Part shown: positions 1-5,914 of the stretch, one piece after another
Position numbering within the stretch: position 1 is the first letter of the stretch
Layout: the number at the start of each line of letters is the position of its first letter
Assembly: GCA_958428675.1 (NCBI GenBank)
Contig: CAUAGV010000048.1
Coordinates: forward strand, 1 to 10,178
Length of the DNA: 10,178 nucleotides
Direction: 5' to 3'
Source: an uncultured Collinsella sp.
GTDB lineage: Bacteria; Actinomycetota; Coriobacteriia; Coriobacteriales; Coriobacteriaceae
Notes under the pieces: generated by a model
What the model was told of the DNA's origin: nothing
Database searches by the model: none
The model's input: the letters and a program-made list of their open reading frames with translations, nothing else
Position numbers and translations under genes: made by a program

Positions 1-408
1 GTTAGTGCAGTTGATAAAGGGGTAGTGATAGCGTCGGTCGGCGGGATCAAACAGCTCGCGCAGGCAATCGTCGCAGATGGCGATATCGGGCGAGACGAGC
101 GTCGTGTGCGCGGTCTGGTCCTGCGATGCTACGATGCGAAAACCCTCTTCATTGGCGGCATCCCAACCGTTGGCTGCCAGGTCCACAACCTCGACATGCT
201 CTACGCGGGCTGCCGCAGGCGCATGCTCAGAAAGCGCGGCAACAAAAGCATCGAGCGCATCGGCCGGAGCGTGCGCCTCGATATGCACGCCGTCGCCCGC
301 GTTGAGCACCCATCCGCAAATGCCATGCGCCATGGCCTCGCGATACACAAACGGTCGCATGCCAACGCCCTGCACAATGCCCGTTACATGAATATGCACA
401 TGTCGCAT
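1..408 (-). CDS. hypF: Carbamoyltransferase HypF, N-terminal part (cut by window edge)
   Basis: HypF transfers the carbamoyl group of carbamoyl phosphate toward HypE, supplying the cyanide ligands of the [NiFe]-hydrogenase active site in the cytoplasm. The 136 visible residues begin with an acylphosphatase-like domain: residues 8-21 read VTGIVQGVGMRPFV, with the expected Arg at 18 and the partner Asn at 36 in GWVLNAGDG. They continue into the HypF zinc-finger region, CDDCLRELFDPADRR from Cys112, with Cys115 and Cys134 in the typical spacing. The ATG at 408 is preceded by GAGGGG six bases upstream and gives the usual family N-terminus. The gene lies 42 bases downstream of nikR on the same strand, so nickel-responsive control of hydrogenase maturation is plausible. 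The rest, including the YrdC-like and Kae1-like domains, should lie left of the window. Confidence 0.95.
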   Translation of the reverse strand, partial: MRHVHIHVTGIVQGVGMRPFVYREAMAHGICGWVLNAGDGVHIEAHAPADALDAFVAALSEHAPAAARVEHVEVVDLAANGWDAANEEGFRIVASQDQTAHTTLVSPDIAICDDCLRELFDPADRRYHYPFINCTN

Positions 409-450
409 GCGACACCCCTCATCAAAACCGACCAAATAGGGACAGGTGCG

Positions 451-963
451 CTACAGTCCCAGGCTCTGCTTGGTGGCGGCGCACGTGAGCTCGCCGTGCT
501 TAACGCCGCGCAGGCCCAGCAGACGGTCGGCTAGTTCGTAGACGCGCTCGCCGCGACCCTTGAGCGCCAGAATCTCCAAGCAGTTGTGGTGATCCAGATG
601 CACGTGCATGGTCGATACGATCTCGTCGGTGTAGTCGTGCTGCACTTCGTCCAGACGGCGCGTCAGGTCGCCGGTATGGTGGTCGTAGATCATGGTGAGC
701 GACCCGATAACATGCTCATCGGGCGTGCGCATCTGCTCCTTGGCGATCGAGGCGCGAATCAGGTCGCGCACGGCCTCGGAGCGGTTGGCCACGTCGCCGC
801 GGCGCGCGATCTGTTCGTCAAAACGGCGCAGCAGGTCGTCCGGTGCGGTAACCGAAAAGCGGACCAGCTCGGAGCCGGAACCACTACAGTGGCAGCCCGC
901 GTCACCGTCCGCCCCGTGCGGATGCTCGTGCTCGTACCCGCAGCCGTGCTCGTGTTCGGCCAC
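451..963 (-). CDS. nikR: Nickel-responsive regulator NikR with His/Cys-rich N-terminal tail
   Basis: NikR is a homotetrameric ribbon-helix-helix repressor that senses Ni(II) and controls nickel uptake or nickel enzyme genes. Residues about 33-70 form the ribbon-helix-helix DNA-binding part (ELVRFSVTAPDDLL ... NRSEAVRDLIR). Residues about 86-165 form the ACT-like metal-binding and tetramerisation domain. The four high-affinity nickel ligands known from E. coli NikR (His76, His87, His89, Cys95) align with His109, His120, His122 and Cys128 at identical spacing, in QHDY and STMHVHLDHHNCLEI. At 170 residues it is about 37 longer than E. coli NikR. Most of the extra length is a tail of about 31 residues rich in His and Cys (MAEHEHGCGYEHEHPHG, then CHC). 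The start is GTG at 963, one base after the stop of the upstream small gene, which suggests translational coupling. The tail depends on that GTG being the true start, but the reading frame supports no better one. Confidence 0.93.
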   Translation of the reverse strand: MAEHEHGCGYEHEHPHGADGDAGCHCSGSGSELVRFSVTAPDDLLRRFDEQIARRGDVANRSEAVRDLIRASIAKEQMRTPDEHVIGSLTMIYDHHTGDLTRRLDEVQHDYTDEIVSTMHVHLDHHNCLEILALKGRGERVYELADRLLGLRGVKHGELTCAATKQSLGL

Positions 964-964
964 G

Positions 965-1213
965 TTACACCAGCTTCACGGAGCCGACGGAGTTGTGGTC
1001 GGCCTCGATGGCCTCTTCGTAGCCCTCGAGTGCGTCGTGGGCCTCGTGCAGCGCGGCCATGGCTGCCTCGAGCTTGGCGCCGATGCGCTCCATGTCAAAA
1101 TTCTCGGTCGCATGCAGCAGCTGATGGCTCCACTCGTGAGCGAGCTCGATGGTGTCGTCGACCTGCTTGACGCTCATGGCAAGCTGGCTCATGTTCATTC
1201 CAACATCATGCAT
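965..1213 (-). CDS. Small helical protein of unknown function, coupled to nikR
   Basis: This 82-residue soluble, acidic, probably all-helical protein is not one I recognise. It starts at ATG 1213 behind a clear ribosome binding site (AAAGGAG, seven bases upstream) and ends with TAA one base before the GTG of nikR, so the two are almost certainly co-translated. The sequence is rich in Ala, Glu and His. Residues about 10-70 show long amphipathic helices (SVKQVDDTIELAHEW, then IGAKLEAAMAALHEAHDALEG). There is no signal peptide, membrane segment or cysteine. Seven His residues are spread along it, several in helix faces (AHEWSHQLLH). Its position as first gene of a nickel-regulator/hydrogenase-maturation cluster suggests a role in metal handling or regulation, but nothing in the sequence proves this. 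No other gene assignment is supported. Confidence 0.75.
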   Translation of the reverse strand: MHDVGMNMSQLAMSVKQVDDTIELAHEWSHQLLHATENFDMERIGAKLEAAMAALHEAHDALEGYEEAIEADHNSVGSVKLV

Positions 1214-1290
1214 GGAAAATCTCCTTTTGTATGGGGCAGTTCAGTGGTTCAGATTTTACTACGCTCGCTCTATGCGCCGCTGCATAAGAA
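1214..1290 (-). promoter_or_regulatory. Leader/promoter region of the nikR-hypF cluster
   Basis: Only 77 bases separate the thioredoxin terminator from the first gene of the nickel cluster, so the promoter should lie here. Reading leftward, TAAAAT (1256-1251) resembles a -10 box, but no good -35 box sits at the right distance. A direct repeat GTTCAG-TG-GTTCAG occupies 1239-1252 on the plus strand and could be a protein site. The classical E. coli NikR operator (GTATGA and TCATAC half sites) is not present. Confidence 0.3.
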
Positions 1291-1323
1291 AACGGGTGCG
1301 AGTCTGTGCGACTCGCACCCGTT
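1286..1323 (-). terminator. Rho-independent terminator of the thioredoxin gene
   Basis: A perfect 14-bp stem (AACGGGTGCGAGTC at 1291-1304 pairing with 1310-1323) with a 5-base loop is followed, reading leftward, by TTTTCTT. This is an intrinsic terminator for leftward transcription. It lies 112 bases beyond the stop of the thioredoxin gene and just before the leader of the nickel cluster, separating the two transcription units. Confidence 0.8.
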
Positions 1324-1434
1324 CACTGGGGGCTGTTTGTAACTACCATACTATCCGTGGTCGCACGCGCCGCACCCGGCAGTCCGGCGAGCGGTGCAAA
1401 ACCGCTCATGGACGGCGGGCAAGTAACAAGCGTA

Positions 1435-1755
1435 TTACAGATGCTTCTCCAGCAGCGCCTGCAGCCTCGCCTTGGGCAGAGCGCCAACCGAGCGGTCAAT
1501 CTCCTCGCCGTTCTTAAACACAATCAGCGTGGGGATGCTCATGACGCCATACTTCATGGCCAGGTCCTGGTTGTCGTCGACGTTGCATTTGGCAACGGCA
1601 AGCTTGCCGGCCAGCTCATCGGCAACCTCGTCAACGATGGGCGAGAGCGATCGGCAGGGCCCGCACCACGGTGCCCAAAAATCGACCAGCACGGGCAGGC
1701 TGCCGTTAACGATGGAATTGAAGTTCTCGGGGGTAATCTGCTTAATGTCAGCCAT
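1435..1755 (-). CDS. trxA: Thioredoxin
   Basis: This 106-residue thioredoxin is a cytoplasmic disulfide reductase that is recharged by thioredoxin reductase. The active site WCGPC places the redox cysteines at 31 and 34. The cis-proline is Pro75 in SIPTLIVFKNG, and the C-terminal helix ends in ALLEKHL. The length is normal for the family. The open frame extends upstream to 1839, but ATG 1755 is preceded by GGAGGT at ideal spacing and gives the standard N-terminus MADIKQIT, so it was chosen. No thioredoxin reductase gene is adjacent. The gene appears to be a single-gene unit: a divergent promoter region lies on its right and an intrinsic terminator on its left (1323-1286). Confidence 0.96.
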   Translation of the reverse strand: MADIKQITPENFNSIVNGSLPVLVDFWAPWCGPCRSLSPIVDEVADELAGKLAVAKCNVDDNQDLAMKYGVMSIPTLIVFKNGEEIDRSVGALPKARLQALLEKHL

Positions 1756-1818
1756 GGTGACCTCCATAATGTGACGCGGCTCGGCCGCGTAAAACTCAGT
1801 ACGACCGTGCTTATACCC

Positions 1819-1863
1819 AGCCGCCCGCAAAGCAACCACTCGCGGGCGGCTCTTTTATATAAT
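1819..1863 (+). promoter_or_regulatory. Divergent control region with 10-bp hairpin and TATAAT box
   Basis: A perfect 10-bp inverted repeat (AGCCGCCCGC at 1819-1828, partner 1842-1851, 13-base loop) runs directly into TCTTTTATATAAT. The last six bases (1858-1863) are a consensus -10 box for the rightward gene starting at 1892. A good -35 box is not visible because the stem occupies that place. The hairpin plus T-rich tail also looks like a rightward intrinsic terminator, although no rightward gene lies upstream. Leftward, TATAAG (1815-1810) is a possible -10 box for thioredoxin. Confidence 0.5.
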
Positions 1864-1891
1864 GGTGGGCACGCAAACGATTGGAGAGCGC

Positions 1892-2467
1892 ATGTCCACG
1901 TCACAAAGCCAGAAAAAAGAAGCCATCGCCCAGGCGGCCGAGCAGGAGCTCGCATCGCTTGCGGTCCGTGGCGTGCGCATCGTGGGCAACGCGTGCTCGC
2001 CGATCGTTCTGGTCAAAGGCGATTTGGACGAGGCCGAGCGTTCGGGTGGCGAGCTTGCCGCCGGCCCGGATGGCGCGGCGTTGCGCAAGGCGCTTGGGGC
2101 CATCGGCTACGCGCCCGAGGATTTTTGCGTGCTGGCAAGCGTCGCCGGCGCAGGCGACGGAGCTGTGGCGGTGGGCCACGCCCTGCCGTGCGATCTGTTC
2201 CGCGAGGCGCTTGAGGCTCTGGACCCCGAGGCGGTGCTGTTGCTCGATAACAGCGCGGCCGATGTCATGCGCGAAACCTACGCCGATATGCTCGTGGCAA
2301 TCGATGACTTCGATACCGCCATGCTCAAGCCCGGCCTGGTCGCCCATGTGCAGGGCCGCCGCGTGCTCGCGCTCGACGGCTTTGAGGCGGCGCTGACCGA
2401 CAAGGTCGCTAAGCAGCGCATGTGGGCCTACATCAAGCAGCTGACCCCGGCGGCCGCGCCGCTGTAG
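1892..2467 (+). CDS. Uracil-DNA glycosylase-superfamily-like protein, catalytic motifs degraded
   Basis: This 191-residue cytoplasmic protein has no signal peptide or membrane segment. Its layout resembles family 4/5 uracil-DNA glycosylases. Residues 37-47 (SPIVLVKGDLD) sit where VLVVGEAPG is expected. Residues 52-69 (GGELAAGPDGAALRKALG) match the GxPFVGxAGxLLxxxL region. AVLLLDNSAADVM (114-126) matches the KVIVALGxxAAxxLL strand-helix. VLALDGFEAALTDKVAKQRMW (158-178) matches the HPSxxLRxPxLKxxxW tail. The catalytic GEAPG and HPS motifs are replaced by VKGDL and DGF, and the four Fe-S cysteines are not present in order. It may therefore have lost glycosylase activity. The superfamily call is recalled pattern matching, not a search. 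ATG 1892 was chosen over an ATG at 1862 because it follows GGAGAG and because 1862 lies inside the -10 box. It converges on the sensor kinase gene. Confidence 0.6.
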   Translation: MSTSQSQKKEAIAQAAEQELASLAVRGVRIVGNACSPIVLVKGDLDEAERSGGELAAGPDGAALRKALGAIGYAPEDFCVLASVAGAGDGAVAVGHALPCDLFREALEALDPEAVLLLDNSAADVMRETYADMLVAIDDFDTAMLKPGLVAHVQGRRVLALDGFEAALTDKVAKQRMWAYIKQLTPAAAPL

Positions 2468-2541
2468 CGAGCCCGCGTCGACAAACGACCCCGAGCGGGC
2501 GAGCCGTACCCGCGGAACGCAAATCCGTCGCGCCCGCGCCC
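2468..2541. other. Short convergent intergenic region with GC-rich hairpin
   Basis: This gap lies between the stops of two converging genes. It holds GCCCGC (2471-2476) pairing with GCGGGC (2495-2500), with an inner GTCG/CGAC stem, but no T-run follows on either strand. It may be a weak terminator. No gene is visible. Confidence 0.3.
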
Positions 2542-3819
2542 TTACATCACAGCGCGCAGCTCAAACCGATCGCCGTTAATGCGGAACTGGCAGTTGCCGT
2601 TCATGCGCTCCACGGCAAGTTTGATGCTCTTGGTGCCAAAGCCGTGGCCCGCATGCTGGGTCACGGGCATGCCGTCGACCATGCGCGGCGCGCGGTCAAA
2701 CGTGTTGGAAACTAACAGCAGCAGCTGGCCGTCCTCCAATCGCAGGTCAAAGTCGACGAATCGCTTTCCTTGGGGTGCAGCGCTTGCGGCGGTGATAGCG
2801 TTTTCCAAGGCATTTGAGAGCACGCTAAACAGGTCGGCGTCACCTACGTGGACGGTTTCGGGTACGGAGGCGCGCAGGTTGGCGGTAATGCCGTTTCTAT
2901 TGATATCCGAGTTGAATGACGAAAGCGCGATGTTTACGGTCTCGTTGGCGCAGAAGCGGCGTACGGCGGTGCGGTCGCCGGCTTCGCAGAGTTCGTCGAT
3001 GCGTTTGAGCGCCTCGTCGGTGTGGCCCTCCTCAATTAAAGCGGCCAGCCCGCGTAGGAAGTGGCGCATATCGTGGCGAAGAATCGATAGCTCGCGCCCA
3101 GATTGACGCCAAGCCTCGAGCTCTTTGATGGCGGCGCTGTCGCGGGTTTCGAGCATCCAGCGCTCTCGCTCGGCGGTTTCCTTTTCTTCGTATTCGCGCA
3201 GGTAGACGGCAAGAAACATAAGATAGAAGGCACAGAGCGCAAATGCCAAAAACTCAACCGTCACCACCGAGCCCGAGTGGAACAGCGTGGTGTAGACGTT
3301 GGTGGCGTAGTCAAAGATGTAATAGACGAGCGGCAGGATTAATAGGATGCCCAGCTCGGTGGTGCTTTTAATCGCCAGGCGCGGACCGATGTCGCCGGCC
3401 CAATGCAGCAGGACGGCAAAGACGCCGAGCGTGGTCGCGATGCGTGCCAGATAGTACGCGATCTGAGAATCGGTTGCGGCAAATGCGGCGATGCCCATCC
3501 AATTGCTGAACTGGCAGCTCAGATAGGCGCTGGTGACGCCCAACGTCGCGAGCAGCGGACTCAAGTGGTAGCGCGCGCATAGGTAGACGGTAAGCGGCAA
3601 GTGCACGACGAGCGGATAGACCTGACGGGCAAAAAGCTCTCCGCCAACGACGTTGGCGATCGAAAAGGCAGCGCCGGTTGCGGCTCCGACCCCCACCAAC
3701 TCGAGTGCATGGCGTCGATTGATTTCGATACCGCACAGCGCCGCCGAAGCAAAGACGCCAAAGAGTAGCGTTGTGGCGTGGTGGATTGCCCAAAGGACCA
3801 TTTCGACCGAGGGGATCAT
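2542..3819 (-). CDS. AgrC-like GHKL sensor histidine kinase
   Basis: This 425-residue membrane kinase is the partner of the response regulator immediately upstream. The N-terminal half has about seven hydrophobic segments (roughly residues 8-30, 40-60, 66-82, 88-112, 119-140, 155-172, 186-207), typical of kinases that sense peptides or other extracellular signals. After a charged linker (EYEEKETAERER), the dimerisation helix carries the phosphoacceptor His249 in LSILRHDMRHFLRG. The GHKL ATPase domain follows, with an N box around SNALENAI (335-342) and a G box GHGFGTKSI (391-399). The start at ATG 3819 overlaps the regulator's stop by one base (TGATG) and is preceded by GGGAGG. The frame opens further upstream, but only by running into the regulator gene. 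The ligand is unknown. No AgrB- or AgrD-like gene lies in the window. Confidence 0.9.
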   Translation of the reverse strand: MIPSVEMVLWAIHHATTLLFGVFASAALCGIEINRRHALELVGVGAATGAAFSIANVVGGELFARQVYPLVVHLPLTVYLCARYHLSPLLATLGVTSAYLSCQFSNWMGIAAFAATDSQIAYYLARIATTLGVFAVLLHWAGDIGPRLAIKSTTELGILLILPLVYYIFDYATNVYTTLFHSGSVVTVEFLAFALCAFYLMFLAVYLREYEEKETAERERWMLETRDSAAIKELEAWRQSGRELSILRHDMRHFLRGLAALIEEGHTDEALKRIDELCEAGDRTAVRRFCANETVNIALSSFNSDINRNGITANLRASVPETVHVGDADLFSVLSNALENAITAASAAPQGKRFVDFDLRLEDGQLLLLVSNTFDRAPRMVDGMPVTQHAGHGFGTKSIKLAVERMNGNCQFRINGDRFELRAVM

Positions 3820-4541
3820 CAGCGCCTCCCGCCCTCGAAGCGCACCGCAAAGTAGGCGTCTTGGAACCCCTGTTTGCTGCTGCGCGACAGCGGAATGCAC
3901 GCGCCGGAGCGCATGACGATGTCCGTGCGATCGAAGTGGTCGATGTTGCGCAAGTTGACCTGGTAACTACGGTGGCATTTAAAGAAGGTGGCATTTTGCG
4001 CCAAACGGTCCTCGACGCTGCGGAACGACTCGAGTGCCTCGATATCGCGTCCGTCGCGCAGATGGAAGACCACGTGTTTGTTGCGCGCCTCGGCATATTC
4101 GATGTCGGACAGGCGCAGGGCGTGGTAGCCAAAGGACGTTTTGATCACGAGCTCGTCGGTTGCCGCCGGGCGCATGCTCGAAAGTTCGTCGAGTAGCTGC
4201 GCCAGGCGTTCGTAAGTCACGGGCTTGAGCAGATAGTCGAAGGCCCGGACCTCGTAGGACTCCAGTGCAAACTCGGGCGACGAGGTAAGGAACACCAGAC
4301 GCACGGCGGTGTCGGATTGGCGCAGCTCCCGCGCGGTGTCCATGCCGTTGACGAGCGGCATGATCATGTCGAGCAGAATGATGTCGGCACGCGATGCGGC
4401 ATGGCGCGCCAGCAGGTCCTCGCCGCGCGTAACGAGCGCAACATCGACCGCCGTGCCCGTCTCGATCGACCAACGGTCGATCATCCGGTGCAGTCTATCT
4501 AGAAAAGCGACGTCGTCGTCGCAGGCAATAATCTTGAGCAT
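3819..4541 (-). CDS. LytTR-family response regulator (AgrA-like)
   Basis: This is a 240-residue transcription regulator. The receiver domain (about 1-120) has the acidic pocket Asp8-Asp10 in ACDDD, the phosphoacceptor Asp58 in IILLDMIMP, the switch Thr86 in FLTSS and Lys106 in LLKP. The LytTR DNA-binding domain (about 130-232) shows the family pattern ELVIKTSFGYHALRLSDI, then FFKCHRSYQVNLRNI, then a closing IPLSRSSKQGF. ATG 4541 follows an AGGGGG motif seven bases upstream and gives the standard MLKIIACDDD start. An upstream in-frame ATG at 4589 lacks this support. The gene is first in a two-gene unit with the kinase, translationally coupled by a TGATG junction. Regulators of this group usually bind direct-repeat sites ahead of peptide, competence or virulence genes. 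The target here is unknown. Confidence 0.93.
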   Translation of the reverse strand: MLKIIACDDDVAFLDRLHRMIDRWSIETGTAVDVALVTRGEDLLARHAASRADIILLDMIMPLVNGMDTARELRQSDTAVRLVFLTSSPEFALESYEVRAFDYLLKPVTYERLAQLLDELSSMRPAATDELVIKTSFGYHALRLSDIEYAEARNKHVVFHLRDGRDIEALESFRSVEDRLAQNATFFKCHRSYQVNLRNIDHFDRTDIVMRSGACIPLSRSSKQGFQDAYFAVRFEGGRR

Positions 4542-4748
4542 TCTGAGCCCCCTTAGTAGTTCGATTTTGCCACATTGGGCGCGGACCACTCGTGGGGGAG
4601 CGCCCGTTCGTGCCTCATGGTGCGCAACTCGCGCCGAGCGGTATTGCGGTGGCGAAAGATGCCTCCTGCGCTATCGAGAGCTCGGCTATCCTCAGCTTGC
4701 CAGTTCGAAAATGGACCTGCCGCATGATTGAATCTTTATTTCAACTTT
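4542..4748. other. Intergenic leader between the two-component system and nadA
   Basis: About 200 bases lie between divergent genes with no convincing gene. The leftward leader of the response regulator contains GGGCGC (4577-4582) pairing with GCGCCC (4600-4605) around a CCAC/GTGG inner stem. AGTTCGA occurs twice (4558-4564 and 4702-4708), vaguely like half of a LytTR site, but the copies are 144 bases apart. Short leftward frames of 36 and 21 codons exist but lack ribosome binding sites. Confidence 0.4.
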
Positions 4749-4792
4749 ACACCTAGGTTTACAGCTGTCTTGTCAGCTGTAAACCTAGGTGT
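4749..4792. promoter_or_regulatory. Large perfect palindrome, probable NiaR operator
   Basis: A perfect 19-bp inverted repeat (ACACCTAGGTTTACAGCTG at 4749-4767, partner 4774-4792) surrounds a 6-base centre TCTTGT. Each arm also contains the small palindromes CCTAGG and CAGCTG. It overlaps the likely -35 box of the nadA promoter, a good position for repression. Since the operon ends with a NiaR-type repressor gene and NiaR is known to control NAD synthesis genes, this is most likely its operator. The assignment to NiaR is an inference. Confidence 0.75.
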
Positions 4793-4798
4793 CATACT
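4770..4798 (+). promoter_or_regulatory. Probable promoter of the nadABC-niaR operon
   Basis: TTGTCA (4770-4775) and CATACT (4793-4798) are separated by exactly 17 bases. They match the -35 and -10 consensus at five and four of six positions. The -35 box and the whole spacer lie within the palindrome, so a bound repressor would block polymerase. Transcription would begin near 4805, about 30 bases before the nadA start. Confidence 0.55.
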
Positions 4799-4833
4799 AA
4801 AGCCCCAAGATTCGCCAAAAGAGAGGGGCCTTG

Positions 4834-5859
4834 ATGGCACAGAGCGCGAACATGGATGCGTCGGAGCTTGCACGCGATATCGCGGCCGGCCTAGCATCGG
4901 CAGCGACGGCAACGGAGCGCGCGGCATTGGTGCCCGCAGAGCTCGTCGAGGCCATTCAGCAACTTAAAACCCAACGCGACGCGGTGATCCTGGCGCACTA
5001 TTACGTGGCGCCCGAGGTCCAGGCTGTGGCCGATTACGTCGGCGACAGCTTTTACCTGGCAAAGCTCGCCAAAAGCCTGCCGCAGCAGACCATCGTGCTG
5101 TGCGGCGTGGAGTTTATGGGCGAGAGCGCCAAGCTGCTCAATCCTACCAAGACGGTGCTGCTGCCCGAGCCGGGCGCGGACTGTCCCATGGCTCACATGG
5201 TCAAGCGCGAGACGGTCGACGCCGCCCGCGCCGAGTACGGTGACGACCTTGCCGTGGTCTGCTACGTCAACTCCACGGTCGAGATCAAGAGCTGGAGCGA
5301 CGTGTGCGTCACCAGCTCCAACGCCGTCAAGATCGTGTCCGAGCTGCCGCAGCAGCATATCCTGTTCATTCCCGACCAAAACCTCGGTCGCTTCGTAGCC
5401 GAGCAGGTGCCGCAAAAGCACGTCATCCTCAACAACGGCTACTGCCCGCGCCATCACATCATCACCGTCGAGCAGATCGTCGACGCGACGGAGGCCCACC
5501 CCGACGCGCTCGTGCTGGCGCATCCTGAGTGTAAGGCCGACGTCTTGGCCGAGGCCGACTACATCGGCTCCACCGCCGGCATCATCAAGTACGCCGAGGA
5601 GTCCGACGCGAGCGAGTTCATTATTGTGACGGTCCGTGGCGTGCTCTACGAGCTCGAGCGCCGCTGCCAGGGCACCGGCAAGAAGTTCTACTTCCCCGCG
5701 GTGCAGCCCACCTGCGTCAACATGGATCTCATCACGCTCGAAAAGCTCGTGCGCTGCCTGGAGACGGGCGAGGGCGAGGTGCAGATTGGCGTGTCGGATG
5801 AGGCCGCCGATCAGGCCAAGCTCACGCTCGACCGCATGCTCGAGTACGCAGCGCGCTAG
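4834..5859 (+). CDS. nadA: Quinolinate synthase NadA
   Basis: NadA condenses iminoaspartate with dihydroxyacetone phosphate to give quinolinate, the second step of bacterial NAD synthesis, using a [4Fe-4S] cluster. The 341-residue protein shows AVILAHYYVAPEVQAVADYVGDS (50-72) and three cysteines in the cluster positions: Cys90 in VLCGVEFM, Cys204 in NNGYCPRHH and Cys294 in QPTCVNM. The spacing resembles the Bacillus enzyme more than the short Thermotoga form. Other hallmarks are VNSTVEIK (145-152), LFIPDQNLG and HPECKADV. ATG 4834 follows GAGAGGGG at five bases. A TTG one codon earlier is possible but less well spaced. It is first gene of the nad operon, under the palindromic operator, with nadB following after 55 bases. 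Confidence 0.97.
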   Translation: MAQSANMDASELARDIAAGLASAATATERAALVPAELVEAIQQLKTQRDAVILAHYYVAPEVQAVADYVGDSFYLAKLAKSLPQQTIVLCGVEFMGESAKLLNPTKTVLLPEPGADCPMAHMVKRETVDAARAEYGDDLAVVCYVNSTVEIKSWSDVCVTSSNAVKIVSELPQQHILFIPDQNLGRFVAEQVPQKHVILNNGYCPRHHIITVEQIVDATEAHPDALVLAHPECKADVLAEADYIGSTAGIIKYAEESDASEFIIVTVRGVLYELERRCQGTGKKFYFPAVQPTCVNMDLITLEKLVRCLETGEGEVQIGVSDEAADQAKLTLDRMLEYAAR

Positions 5860-5870
5860 AACAATGCGGC

Positions 5871-5890
5871 ATGAGGGACGGTCCCTTATG
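5871..5890. repeat. Small REP-like palindrome between nadA and nadB
   Basis: AGGGA-CGG-TCCCT (5874-5886) is a perfect 5-bp stem with a 3-base loop, followed by TATGTCAC. I recall similar GGGACGGTCCC plus TTTGTGTCAC motifs as dispersed repeats in several Gram-positive genomes, but cannot verify copies here. It sits in the gap between two genes and supplies an ATG (5888) in frame with nadB that is probably not the start. Confidence 0.4.
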
Positions 5891-5914
5891 TCACATTCAA
5901 GGGAGAGGATTCCT

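Noticed and set aside
1389..1407. 7-bp hairpin GAGCGGT/ACCGCTC between thioredoxin and its terminator
   Set aside because: No T-run follows on the relevant strand, and a much stronger terminator lies just beyond. It is probably chance in GC-rich DNA.
1306..2214. 302-codon rightward open frame over thioredoxin
   Set aside because: It crosses the thioredoxin gene, its terminator and the divergent promoter, then overlaps the better-supported gene at 1892 in another frame.
4558..4708. Two AGTTCGA copies as a LytTR binding pair
   Set aside because: LytTR sites are usually direct repeats about two helical turns apart. These are 144 bases apart and match only part of the consensus.
4617..4725. Short leftward 36-codon frame as a possible AgrD-like peptide precursor
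   Set aside because: It lacks a ribosome binding site, an amphipathic leader, a central Cys in the ring position and an acidic tail, and there is no AgrB nearby.
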